Of a DNA stretch of 64,000 bases, positions 26,622 through 34,606 are shown piece by piece. The stretch covers positions 1 through 64,000 of the forward strand of contig JASLQF010000065.1 in NCBI GenBank assembly GCA_030744625.1, written 5' to 3'. The stretch is from Rhodospirillales bacterium (GTDB taxonomy: Bacteria; Pseudomonadota; Alphaproteobacteria; Rhodospirillales; JASLQF01). The notes beneath the pieces are model-generated. The model made no database searches and was not told the DNA's origin. It saw only the letters and a program-made list of their open reading frames with translations. Position numbers and translations under genes: made by a program. How positions within the stretch are numbered: the first letter of the stretch is position 1; each line of letters begins with the position of its first letter.

Positions 26622-27501
26622 CGCGTCCCTTGGCTTCGGGGAACAGCCCCTCCGGGCGCCACAGAAGCACGACGAACAGAAGCAAGAAGCTGACGGCGCT
26701 CTTCATGGCGCTCGAGACATATGCGGCGGACAGCGTTTCCGCGAGGCCGAGCAGCAGGCCGCCGATGATGGCGCCGAGCAGGGAATCAAAGCCGCCGATC
26801 ACGGCGGCGACGAAGGCCGCTGTGATGACGCTGATCGCCAGTTCCGGCGAGACACCGTGACTGGGCGCGGCGAACACCCCTGCCAGGCCGGCCAGCGCGC
26901 CGCCCACGAACCACGCGATCGCGTAGACGCGATTTACCGAATAGCCGCACAGCTGGGCGCCGCGTACGTTGGCGGCCATGGCACGCATGCTGCGCCCAGC
27001 CGGGGCATAGCGAAAGATCAAGAGTCCGATGACGCCGACGGTGAGCGCGCCGAGACACACCCAGATCTGCTCGCGGGTGATGATGATGAGGTCTTCTCCG
27101 AGTTCGAGCATCATCGGAGGCCCCTTGATCGCCGCCGGGACGGCCAGCATCTCGGTGTTCTGCGCCAGCCTGAAAGTCTCCGATAGCGCGATGCCGAGAA
27201 AGATCGTCGCCACGATGACGATGAACAGATCGGCACGGCGCAACGGCCGCAGGATGGTGATCTCGAGCAGGGTCGCGACAATGCCAATGAGGATGGGGAT
27301 CAGCACATAGGCGAGCCAATACGGCCAGTTCAGCTCGACTACTATCAGATAGGCGGCGAATGCCCCCAGCATGACCAGCCCGCCGTGAGCGAAGTTGACC
27401 GTCTTCGTCGCCTTGTGGATGACGATCAGCCCGATGGCCGCCAGCGCGTAGATGGCGCCGATCTTGAGGCCACCGATGATGACCATAAGGAATTCAGCCA
27501 C
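26614..27501 (-). CDS. Branched-chain-type ABC transporter permease, LivH type
   Basis: A 295-aa inner-membrane permease. It starts MAEFLMVIIGGLKIGAIYALAAIGLIVI and contains KTVNFAHGGLVMLGAFAAY, the NFAHG motif characteristic of LivH, near residue 34. Several further membrane segments follow, and GGFDSLLGAIIGGLLLGLAET lies near 220-240. It is the first membrane gene after the binding protein; an 89-bp spacer with a strong hairpin separates them. With the fused LivM-LivG it forms the transport channel. Confidence 0.92.
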   Translation of the reverse strand: MAEFLMVIIGGLKIGAIYALAAIGLIVIHKATKTVNFAHGGLVMLGAFAAYLIVVELNWPYWLAYVLIPILIGIVATLLEITILRPLRRADLFIVIVATIFLGIALSETFRLAQNTEMLAVPAAIKGPPMMLELGEDLIIITREQIWVCLGALTVGVIGLLIFRYAPAGRSMRAMAANVRGAQLCGYSVNRVYAIAWFVGGALAGLAGVFAAPSHGVSPELAISVITAAFVAAVIGGFDSLLGAIIGGLLLGLAETLSAAYVSSAMKSAVSFLLLFVVLLWRPEGLFPEAKGRDV

Positions 27502-27539
27502 AGCCGCGCTCCGCGGACTCGGAGATCCCTAAACAAAGA

Positions 27540-27565
27540 GGAAGGGCGCGGAGTCGCGCCCTTCC
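27540..27565 (-). terminator. Strong hairpin between binding-protein gene and permease genes
   Basis: GGAAGGGCGCG and CGCGCCCTTCC form a perfect 11-bp stem with a 4-base loop, 25 bp after the binding-protein stop on the minus strand, followed by a T-rich TCTTTGTTT run. This placement is usual for partial terminators or mRNA-stabilising hairpins that raise binding-protein output over the membrane genes. Confidence 0.6.
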
Positions 27566-27590
27566 CCCCTGTACCCCTTGTACGATTCGA

Positions 27591-28802
27591 TCACTTAGGT
27601 ACGACTTGCCAGATGCCACCCTTGATGGCGGCTTTGCCGAGTTCGGTGCTGCCCTGGTGGTTGGTCTTGGAGAACGACTGTGGAAAAGTGATTTCCACCC
27701 CGCCCAAGTTCGACGGTTTGGAGTTCTTGAGGCTGCTCCAGGCGGCGATCAGGCTGTCCCAGTTCAGGTTTTTGCCAGCATTCTTCATGGCTTCGGCAAG
27801 GACATAGGTCGAACCGTAGCCGACGAGGTCGTAAAGATTGGGCCGGCCCTGCGGCGCCTTCCCGTACTTTGCCGTCCACATCTTCTTGTACGCGGTGATG
27901 GGAGCGTCCGACTGGCCGGGGAAATAGGGGGCGTTGTAGTAGCCCCACACATTCTTGGTGTTCTCGGCCCCGAGGATGGGCACGATGGCGTCGTTCACGG
28001 CCGAGCCGTCGACCACCCAGGTGACGCCGGTCAGGCCCTTCTCAGGACCCTGTTTGATGGCGAAGCCGGCCTCCGAGAAGCTGCCGAAGATGAGTACGGC
28101 TTCCACGCGGGCGCGGGCGAAGCTCAAGAGCTGGGAAGTGAAGTCGCGCGATCCCTGGTCGAACTCCTCGACCACGAACTCCACGCCCTTCTTCTTGAGA
28201 AGCGGAATGGTGGCCTTCTTGTTGGCCTGGGGGAACGCATAGGTCCCGGCCAGTACGCCTATCTTCTTGGCTTTCGGCCTGGCCTCGAAGGCGCGATCGA
28301 TCATGGCTTGGCTCGACACCTCGGCGCCGGGAATGGCACTGTGGAAGACGTTCTTGGCGAACGGCTTGCGGATGATCGGCGTGGCGCCATAGATGTTGTA
28401 AGTGGCCACGCCGGTCTCGCGCACGTAATTGGCCGCTGCCGCAGCGCCGGTGCTGCCCGACGCCAGGATGAGGACGAACACCTTGTCGCTCTCGACCAGC
28501 TTCTTGGCCGCGGCGACGCTTTCCGCCGGCGTGAACGCATGCTCGAAGATGAGTTTCAGCTTGCGTCCGTTGATGCCGCCCGCTTCGTTGATCTTGTCGA
28601 CGGCCAGTTGAATGCCGTCGCGGCCGGGGCCACCGATGAATGCCGTCGCGCCGGTCAGCGCCCCCAAGGCGCCGATCGTGATCTCGGTGTCGGTGACTCC
28701 CTGGCTGCTGGCCTGTGCCGCCGGTCCCGCGCTAACGGCGAGCACGGCCGCGACCGCCAATCCCGTCGCCGCGCGGGCGATAGCCTTCCAAAACGCCTGC
28801 AT
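27591..28802 (-). CDS. Branched-chain-type ABC transporter substrate-binding protein
   Basis: A 403-aa periplasmic protein with a Sec signal (MQAFWKAIARAATGLAVAAVL, cut after AQA near residue 30). The mature part begins ITIGALGALTGATAFIGGPGRDGIQLAVDKIN in two segments, standard for Leu/Ile/Val-type binding proteins (Peripla_BP_6). This class also binds amides, urea, aromatic acids and heterocycles. The gene is the first of the minus-strand importer unit and diverges from the GntR/FCD regulator at 29048, with an operator-like TTGTATACAA between them. In view of the amidohydrolase and Mo-hydroxylase at the end of the unit, an N-heterocycle is a reasonable ligand guess. Confidence 0.9.
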   Translation of the reverse strand: MQAFWKAIARAATGLAVAAVLAVSAGPAAQASSQGVTDTEITIGALGALTGATAFIGGPGRDGIQLAVDKINEAGGINGRKLKLIFEHAFTPAESVAAAKKLVESDKVFVLILASGSTGAAAAANYVRETGVATYNIYGATPIIRKPFAKNVFHSAIPGAEVSSQAMIDRAFEARPKAKKIGVLAGTYAFPQANKKATIPLLKKKGVEFVVEEFDQGSRDFTSQLLSFARARVEAVLIFGSFSEAGFAIKQGPEKGLTGVTWVVDGSAVNDAIVPILGAENTKNVWGYYNAPYFPGQSDAPITAYKKMWTAKYGKAPQGRPNLYDLVGYGSTYVLAEAMKNAGKNLNWDSLIAAWSSLKNSKPSNLGGVEITFPQSFSKTNHQGSTELGKAAIKGGIWQVVPK

Positions 28803-28925
28803 GTCTTTACCCTCCCATATGTGGATTGCCTAAACGTCTCCAACCGCGCCCAGCTCCCGCGCCAGTCTCCCCAGCAAATTTTCGCCTCCGACGGTGCTTG
28901 GTTGCGAGCGTGGGCCGATAGCTTA

Positions 28926-28935
28926 TTGTATACAA
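28926..28935. promoter_or_regulatory. Palindrome TTGTATACAA, likely GntR/FCD operator
   Basis: A perfect 10-bp palindrome in an AT-rich patch between the divergent Liv binding-protein gene (start 28802) and the GntR/FCD regulator (start 29048). FCD-type GntR proteins commonly bind sites of the form T-N-G-T-N-N-A-C-N-A, which this sequence fits. Assignment to the adjacent regulator is by position. Confidence 0.5.
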
Positions 28936-29047
28936 AATTCATTACAAGCAAAGTTTTTAGCTGCACATATGGTATAAATGCCGGTCGTCGATGCGGCGGC
29001 ATCCAAGGCCAAGGGCCGATCCGGTATGAAATTGCAGCGAGAATCAA

Positions 29048-29779
29048 ATGGCTGATATGTCATCGGAAACGTCGCGACTTCCCGCCTCGAGTCGGTCCTT
29101 GAGCAAGAGGATCACGAGGGGCAGCCTCCACGACGAGGTTGTCTCCGTGCTCAGGGACATGATCATCCAGGACGAGTTGTCTCCGGGAACGCGCATCCTG
29201 GAAGCCCAACTGTGTACCATGTTGGGGATATCGCGCACGCCGCTCCGCGAGGCCATACGCGTTCTTGCCTCGGAAGGGCTGGTGACCTCCTTGCCGCGCC
29301 GCGGCGCCGTCGTGGCAACGCCGACTCCCGAGGAAATTCAGGGGCTCCTGCTCGCCATCGGGGCCATCGAAGCCGCCTCGGCGCCGCTCGCCACCCAGAA
29401 CCTCACCGACGACGAGATCACCAAATTCCAGGCACTTCACGAGCGACTGAGGCAATACAACGCGCGCGGCAACCGCAAGAAATACTACGAGACCAATCTC
29501 GCCATTCACGAGCAGATCGTCAGTGCCACGCGCAATAAATTCCTGAGCGAACTCCACCGCTCTCTCAGCCTACGCATCCTCAGGGTGCGATTCTTCATCG
29601 AGATTCCGAAATCGTCGTGGGATCGGGCGCTCGGCGAACACGAGAAGATTCTCGAATACGTCGAGAAGCGGCAGGGGGAGAAGCTGGCCCAGTTGCTCAT
29701 CGAGCACTTCAAGGGCACATGGCACGACTGCGAGGGCACGCTCCCTCGGTCCGCTACTCCCGACGCCGCGTCGATCTAG
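29048..29779 (+). CDS. GntR family regulator, FadR/FCD subfamily
   Basis: A 243-aa regulator. Residues about 22-90 form the winged helix, with SLHDEVVSVLRDMIIQDELSPGTRILE and the recognition region GISRTPLREAIRVLASEGLV. The C-terminal all-helical FCD ligand domain spans about 100-230; NLAIHEQIV provides the conserved D/N-x3-H pair and GEHEKILEYVEKR a further histidine, so a metal-assisted carboxylate ligand is likely. It diverges from the Liv binding-protein gene and probably controls that importer/amidohydrolase/Mo-hydroxylase unit. Start ATG at 29048 follows GAGAATCAA, a weak ribosome site. Confidence 0.9.
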   Translation: MADMSSETSRLPASSRSLSKRITRGSLHDEVVSVLRDMIIQDELSPGTRILEAQLCTMLGISRTPLREAIRVLASEGLVTSLPRRGAVVATPTPEEIQGLLLAIGAIEAASAPLATQNLTDDEITKFQALHERLRQYNARGNRKKYYETNLAIHEQIVSATRNKFLSELHRSLSLRILRVRFFIEIPKSSWDRALGEHEKILEYVEKRQGEKLAQLLIEHFKGTWHDCEGTLPRSATPDAASI

Positions 29780-29792
29780 GCGGCTTGGCCGC

Positions 29793-30590
29793 TCAGGGCG
29801 TGTGCTCGGCAAGAAACTCGAGGACCGCCTGATTGAAGGCTTCGGGGGTCTCCCACAGGAAGCCATGGCCGCCGCCCGCCAGCACGCCGAGGCGCGAGCC
29901 GCCGATACCATTGAGCATGATGTCGGCGTCGACCTTGGGGTTCAGCCATTCGTGTTCGCCCATCAGGACCAAGGTCGGCGCCGTGATTCGTCCGAGAACC
30001 GGCGTCGTGTCGTGCTCTTCGATGGCACGGACGTGACCTTCGTAGGCGTGCAGCGGCATCGGGTTTTCCTGCGGCTTGCCGAGTTTTGCGACAAGTTCCG
30101 GCAGGTGGGCGGCGAAATATTCGTGGGTGAACGAGATGAGTGGGCCGAAGGCACTTGCCGCCTCCGGTCCGAAGGTCCGGTAGAGGTAGGCGCCGGCCCT
30201 GAGACTGTATATGTTGAGCGCGTTCGGTTTGGCCGCCGATGCCGCCAGCACCATACCCGCGACTCTTTTCGGGTGCTTGGCGGCCATGTCCTGCGCCACG
30301 CGCCCGCCCATGGAATAGCCGACGAGGTGGGCCCGCTCGACGCCCAGATGGTCCAGCAGGGCGAAGGCATCGTCCGAAAACCGGGGAATCGAATAGCCTC
30401 CTGGCGGGGCCTCCGACTTGCCGACTCCGCGATGGTCGAAGGCGATGGTGCGGTAGCGCGCGGAGAATGCCGGGATCTGGTTGGCCCAGGCGCCGCAGCC
30501 ATCCCCGAATCCCATCAACAGCAGAAGGGGAAAGCCGGACCCGTGTTCCTCGAAATAGATGTCGACGTCGTCGATGCGCGCGGTCGGCAC
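29793..30590 (-). CDS. Alpha/beta hydrolase
   Basis: A 265-aa alpha/beta-fold hydrolase. The nucleophile elbow GYSMGG lies near residue 92, the oxyanion region LLLMGFGDG near 25, and the base is in AGGGHGFLWETP near 240. The acid residue is less certain, possibly in LMGEHEWLNPK. Candidates include esterase, lactonase and C-C hydrolase activity. It ends 13 bp from the convergent GntR gene and begins 1 bp after the stop of the LLM flavin enzyme, forming a two-gene minus-strand operon. Confidence 0.88.
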   Translation of the reverse strand: MPTARIDDVDIYFEEHGSGFPLLLLMGFGDGCGAWANQIPAFSARYRTIAFDHRGVGKSEAPPGGYSIPRFSDDAFALLDHLGVERAHLVGYSMGGRVAQDMAAKHPKRVAGMVLAASAAKPNALNIYSLRAGAYLYRTFGPEAASAFGPLISFTHEYFAAHLPELVAKLGKPQENPMPLHAYEGHVRAIEEHDTTPVLGRITAPTLVLMGEHEWLNPKVDADIMLNGIGGSRLGVLAGGGHGFLWETPEAFNQAVLEFLAEHTP

Positions 30591-30591
30591 T

Positions 30592-31590
30592 TCAGGCCTC
30601 CCTTACCTTGGGAAGGACGTCCCTGACGAGACGCTCGACCATCCCCAGCTTGTCCCCGGTCAGTAGGAAAATGTTGATGTGTTCCAGTCCCGCCGCTCTG
30701 ATCTGGCGCAGTCGGTCGATCCACACATGGGCCGGCCCGGCGATGGTGAAGGCGTCGATCATGTCGTCGGTGACGTGGGTCAGCGCCTCCGTCGCGGCGT
30801 CGAAGTGGCCGCCGGCATAGGCTTTCTTGATCTTTTCGATGGTCTCGGGCGGCACGCCCACGATCTCGGCGTACTGTGGCGCCGTCTGCGGGAACCACGC
30901 CGCCATCGGCCTGCACTCGGCGCGGGCCTGCTCCTCGTCATCGGTGAGCGACCCATACACCGTGCATCCGATGTCGAGCGTTTGCGCCGAGCGTCCGGCG
31001 CCGCGGGCGCCGGTTTCTATCTGCTCGAGGGCGTAGCGGATGCATGGCAGGTTGGCGCCGCTCAGGAACAGCACGCCATCGGTCAACTCACCTGCCAACT
31101 GCAGCATGCGCGGACCGGAAGCCGCCATATAGACCGGCAACGGCGAAGGGAACGCGGACGACAGCGTGGCATCGGCGAGCTTGAAGGTCGGGCCGTCGAT
31201 GCTGACGGGACCGCCTTCCTGCAAGGCGCGGATAAGCTCGATCATCTCGCGGACCACGGCGACCCGCGCCATGCGGTAGCCGAGCTCCATCACCGGCCGG
31301 TCGCCGGCGGCGACGGCGATGATGGCGCGCCCGCCCGAAATCTCGTTAATGGTGGCCATGGCATTGAGATTGATGGCCGGATGCCGGGTATAGGGGTGCG
31401 TGCAGTTGGGCCCGAGCTTGAGTCGATTCGTGCAGGAGGCGGCGAGCGTCAGATAGGAATATACATCGCGCGCATGCAGCGAGGAGTCGCAGACCCACAG
31501 GTAGTCGCAGCCCCCCGCTTCCGCCGTCTCGACGAGTTTGCGAAAGCGCTCCGGAGGCTCCCGGGCCATGGTGGTTATGCCGAAGCGCAT
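30592..31590 (-). CDS. LLM-class flavin-dependent oxidoreductase
   Basis: A 332-aa luciferase-like monooxygenase/reductase with a TIM-barrel fold. It starts MRFGITTMAREPPERFRKL, has the NLNAMATINEISGGRAIIAVAAGD flavin-binding stretch in two parts near 75-100, and PVYMAASGPRMLQLAGELTDGVL near 155-175, a hallmark of F420- or FMN-dependent members such as methylene-H4MPT reductase-like enzymes. These use reduced flavin to oxygenate or reduce small substrates. The alpha/beta hydrolase one base downstream suggests oxygenation followed by hydrolysis. The cofactor (FMN or F420) is not decidable by eye. Confidence 0.88.
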   Translation of the reverse strand: MRFGITTMAREPPERFRKLVETAEAGGCDYLWVCDSSLHARDVYSYLTLAASCTNRLKLGPNCTHPYTRHPAINLNAMATINEISGGRAIIAVAAGDRPVMELGYRMARVAVVREMIELIRALQEGGPVSIDGPTFKLADATLSSAFPSPLPVYMAASGPRMLQLAGELTDGVLFLSGANLPCIRYALEQIETGARGAGRSAQTLDIGCTVYGSLTDDEEQARAECRPMAAWFPQTAPQYAEIVGVPPETIEKIKKAYAGGHFDAATEALTHVTDDMIDAFTIAGPAHVWIDRLRQIRAAGLEHINIFLLTGDKLGMVERLVRDVLPKVREA

Positions 31591-31712
31591 CTTCCCCGCT
31601 TGCCCCCTCCAATGCTGTTTTCGGCGCCGCGTGTCCGCGCCAGGCAGGGCGCCTCAAGGGTGCCGAATACCCCCTCGTAGCGCAGCGTGGCGCGGCCGAC
31701 AAGGATTCCACT

Positions 31713-31749
31713 TTGACTCCACCATACGGATACAATATTCAATATGCAA
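31713..31749. promoter_or_regulatory. Possible overlapping divergent promoters
   Basis: On the minus strand TTGCAT (31749-31744) and TATGGT (31726-31721) are 17 bp apart, upstream of the LLM gene. On the plus strand TTGACT (31713-31718) and TATTCA (31736-31741) are also 17 bp apart, upstream of the M20 gene. The patch is AT-rich within GC-rich DNA. The -10 boxes are weak matches. Confidence 0.3.
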
Positions 31750-31804
31750 CTTGGACGGCGCGCCGCTCCCGCCGGTCCGCCGCGACCGCGGGACAGGAGG
31801 CAGA

Positions 31805-32992
31805 ATGACCACCAAACTGCTCGACGAGCTCGCCGACCACTGGGCGTTCGAGACCTCGGTAAGGCTGACGCAGCAAATGGTACGCACCGACAGCACGTGC
31901 GGCAAGGAGGGCCTGCTGGCGCGCCAGCTCGAGGAGGAACTCAAGGCGCTCGACATCGGCAAGGTGTGGTGCGAGGAGGTCAGCGAAGACCTCGAGAATA
32001 CCCTGATGGAGGTCGACAGCGGCAAGCCGGGGCCGCACCTGCTGTTCACCGGCCACCTCGATACCAAGCCGGTGTGCGAGGGTTGGACGCGCGACCCGTT
32101 CGACGGCGCCATCGAGGACGGCCACCTGTTCGGGCATGCGGTGATGGACATGAAGGCCGGTCTCGGCTGTCAGGTCGGCGCCATCAAGTCGCTGGTCGAC
32201 GGCGACGTCGACTTCAACGGCAAGATCACCTTCGCCGCAGTGTGCGATCACATGGGGCAGCAGACCGGCAGCATCGACCTGTTCCGCCGCCACGAGTTCG
32301 ACCACTGCGTTCTCGGCGAGCTTACCGGCATGCAAATCTACGTGGCGCACCGGGGCCGCTACTACTTCGACATCTCGACCGTCGGCCTCTCGGCGCACAC
32401 CTGCCACAAGGACCTCGCCATCAATGCCATCGAGAAGATGCTCCCTGTCGCCGAGGAGATATCCAAGCTGCGCTACTTTCCCGACATCCCGCCGGCGATG
32501 AAGGACTTGGTCGGGCCCGAGCTTTACATCGCGGTGGGACGCATCTTCGGCGGCCTCTTCCCTGGCGGCCCGTCCATGATTCCCGACCGCTGTACGATCC
32601 GCGTCGATACCCGCCCGCAGCCGGGGGTGCCGCTCGAAGAGGTCAAGGCCCTGATCGAGCAGGCGATCGAGTGTGCCAAGGCCCGCGACAAGGAGATCAA
32701 AGTCGAACTCGAAGTGGCCGACGTGAAGAACTCCTTCATGGTGGATCCCGAGGAAAGAGTGGTGAAATGCCTGCGCGAAGCGTGGGAGGAGGTCATGGAC
32801 AAACCGGCGTCCCTGGTCGGCGGCTCGTGGCTCGGGGACACGGCGAGCTTCGGTCACCTGTGCGCGACGGTGATCTTCGGCCCTGGGGGCGAGCCGGTCT
32901 ATCAGCCCGACGAGTCGATGGCGCTCAGCGACCTCGAAACGGCGACCAGGATCAACGCGTTGACGGCCGTCAAGTTGCTGCAAGCGGCCTAG
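31805..32992 (+). CDS. M20 family metallopeptidase-like protein with altered metal site
   Basis: A 395-aa ArgE/DapE-type protein. Retained landmarks are H84 and D86 in FTGHLDTKP, D115 in VMDMKAG, and E172 in VLGELTG. The usual D-E-E, which holds the catalytic base and one metal ligand, is replaced by C147-D148-H149-M150, and the last metal histidine (HxxNE) is Y366 in YQPDE. One metal site thus appears kept and the other lost. The start has AGGAGG seven bases upstream. The protein opens a plus-strand series with an amidase and amidohydrolase. A deacylase role is the family default, but activity must be regarded as uncertain. Confidence 0.8.
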   Translation: MTTKLLDELADHWAFETSVRLTQQMVRTDSTCGKEGLLARQLEEELKALDIGKVWCEEVSEDLENTLMEVDSGKPGPHLLFTGHLDTKPVCEGWTRDPFDGAIEDGHLFGHAVMDMKAGLGCQVGAIKSLVDGDVDFNGKITFAAVCDHMGQQTGSIDLFRRHEFDHCVLGELTGMQIYVAHRGRYYFDISTVGLSAHTCHKDLAINAIEKMLPVAEEISKLRYFPDIPPAMKDLVGPELYIAVGRIFGGLFPGGPSMIPDRCTIRVDTRPQPGVPLEEVKALIEQAIECAKARDKEIKVELEVADVKNSFMVDPEERVVKCLREAWEEVMDKPASLVGGSWLGDTASFGHLCATVIFGPGGEPVYQPDESMALSDLETATRINALTAVKLLQAA

Positions 32993-33082
32993 ACAGGCGG
33001 CTCGGCGCGCCAGGCACCTCGAACGGGCGACGAATTCGGGGGGGGGCGCGCGCGGTGACGCCGGGTAAGGTGACGTTTCGCC

Positions 33083-34528
33083 ATGGCCTTCAAGGACCTA
33101 CCGCTCGACAAGTACAGGCGACTGTCGGCGCGCCGCATGGCGCGGCTCGTCGCCGAGCGGCGCGTCTCGCCGGTGCAGCTCGTCGAATGCGCGCTGGCGC
33201 TGGCCAAGGCCTGGGAACCCAAAGTCAACGCCTACGTCACCTTCCTTGAGGGCGAGGCGCTGAAGGCGGCCGCGGCCGCCGAGCGTGCAGCTCGCCGCGG
33301 CCGCCTCGGGGGCCCACTGCACGGTGTTCCCATCGCCATCAAGGACAATTTCTACCTTGCCGGCCACGTGGTCACCCGCGGCTCCAAGACGAGTGCCGGT
33401 TATATCGCCGAGCACGTTTCGCCGATGGTCGAGCGCATGCTTGCCGCGGGCGCCGTCATCATCGGCAAAACCACCATGCCGGAGTTCGGCTGGAAGGGCA
33501 CCGGCTCCTCACCGCTCACCGGGATCACGCGCAACCCCTGGGACGCGAGCCGCAATCCGGGCGGATCGAGCGCCGGTTCGGCGGTCACCGTGGCCAGCGG
33601 GGCGGTGCCTATCGCTCTGGGGTCCGACGCCGGCGGCTCGATCCGCATTCCCGCCTCGTTCTGCGGCGTGGTGGGATTGAAACCGACGCTCGGACGTATT
33701 CCCGTGTGGCCCGGCACGGTGACCGAGACGCTTTCCCACGTCGGACCGCTGTGCCGTTTCGTCGACGATGCGCGCATCGTCCTCGATGCCTCGGCCGGCG
33801 CCGACCCCCGCGATCCTCTCTCCTACGCCGCCAATCCCCCCCACCGCGATGGGCGAAAGCGCCGCCTCGACGCCGGTACGCTGCGCGTCGGAATCGTTGC
33901 CCAGCCTTTCGGAATCCGCCCCGACGCCGGGGTCGAGGGCGGCGTTGGGCGCGCCTTGCGGAAGATCCGCCGCGCCGTCAAGGCGCGCTACCGTAACGTC
34001 GAGATCGCCGCCGAATTGCCGAGGCGCATCTTTGAGACCCTTTGGATCACCGGCCGTGGTCACGGTTTCGCCGACACCATCGCCCGCCATGCCGCCGTCA
34101 TGGACCCGGGGCTGGTACGCCTCGCCGATCTCGCCCAAACATTTGACGTCGGAGACCTCTTCAAGGCGATCGAAGAGCGCCGCCGCCTGCTGTCCGCCCT
34201 GTGCACCGCATTGGAGGACTCTGACGTGCTGGTGATGCCGACCATGCCGATCACGGCGTTCGCGGCGGACGCCGAGGTCCCCGTGGGAGGCGAGGCGTCG
34301 GCGCCGCTGCCGTGGGTGACGTGGACGCCCTTCACCTACTGCTTCAACCTTTCAGGCCAGCCGGCCATCTCCGTCCCTTGTGGCTGGGACGACAAAGGCC
34401 TGCCCGTCGGTCTGCAGATCGTCGGCCCCTGGGGCTGCGACGCGCTGGTCCTGGCGGTGGCCCGGCGATTCGAGGCGGCGCTAGCCATCGCCGGCAGCGA
34501 CCGTCAGCTGCCGCCCGCGGTGGCATGA
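33083..34528 (+). CDS. Amidase (amidase-signature family)
   Basis: A 481-aa amidase. The Ser-cisSer-Lys triad is visible: lysine in PIAIKDNFYL near residue 89, and the serines in NPGGSSAGSAVTVASG near 155-170, followed by ALGSDAGGSIRIPASFCGVVGLKPT in two parts, the family signature. These enzymes hydrolyse linear amides to acid and ammonia in the cytoplasm; some act on carbamoyl or arylamide substrates. It lies 90 bp after the M20 gene and before an amidohydrolase, consistent with stepwise amide breakdown. Substrate unknown. Confidence 0.92.
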   Translation: MAFKDLPLDKYRRLSARRMARLVAERRVSPVQLVECALALAKAWEPKVNAYVTFLEGEALKAAAAAERAARRGRLGGPLHGVPIAIKDNFYLAGHVVTRGSKTSAGYIAEHVSPMVERMLAAGAVIIGKTTMPEFGWKGTGSSPLTGITRNPWDASRNPGGSSAGSAVTVASGAVPIALGSDAGGSIRIPASFCGVVGLKPTLGRIPVWPGTVTETLSHVGPLCRFVDDARIVLDASAGADPRDPLSYAANPPHRDGRKRRLDAGTLRVGIVAQPFGIRPDAGVEGGVGRALRKIRRAVKARYRNVEIAAELPRRIFETLWITGRGHGFADTIARHAAVMDPGLVRLADLAQTFDVGDLFKAIEERRRLLSALCTALEDSDVLVMPTMPITAFAADAEVPVGGEASAPLPWVTWTPFTYCFNLSGQPAISVPCGWDDKGLPVGLQIVGPWGCDALVLAVARRFEAALAIAGSDRQLPPAVA

Positions 34529-34606
34529 CGGCGGCGCCTTTGTTCACGCCGATCGCGGTGATAGCATCGCGCCGAGCGCCGCGATATGAAAAGAGAGGAG
34601 TTTGAC

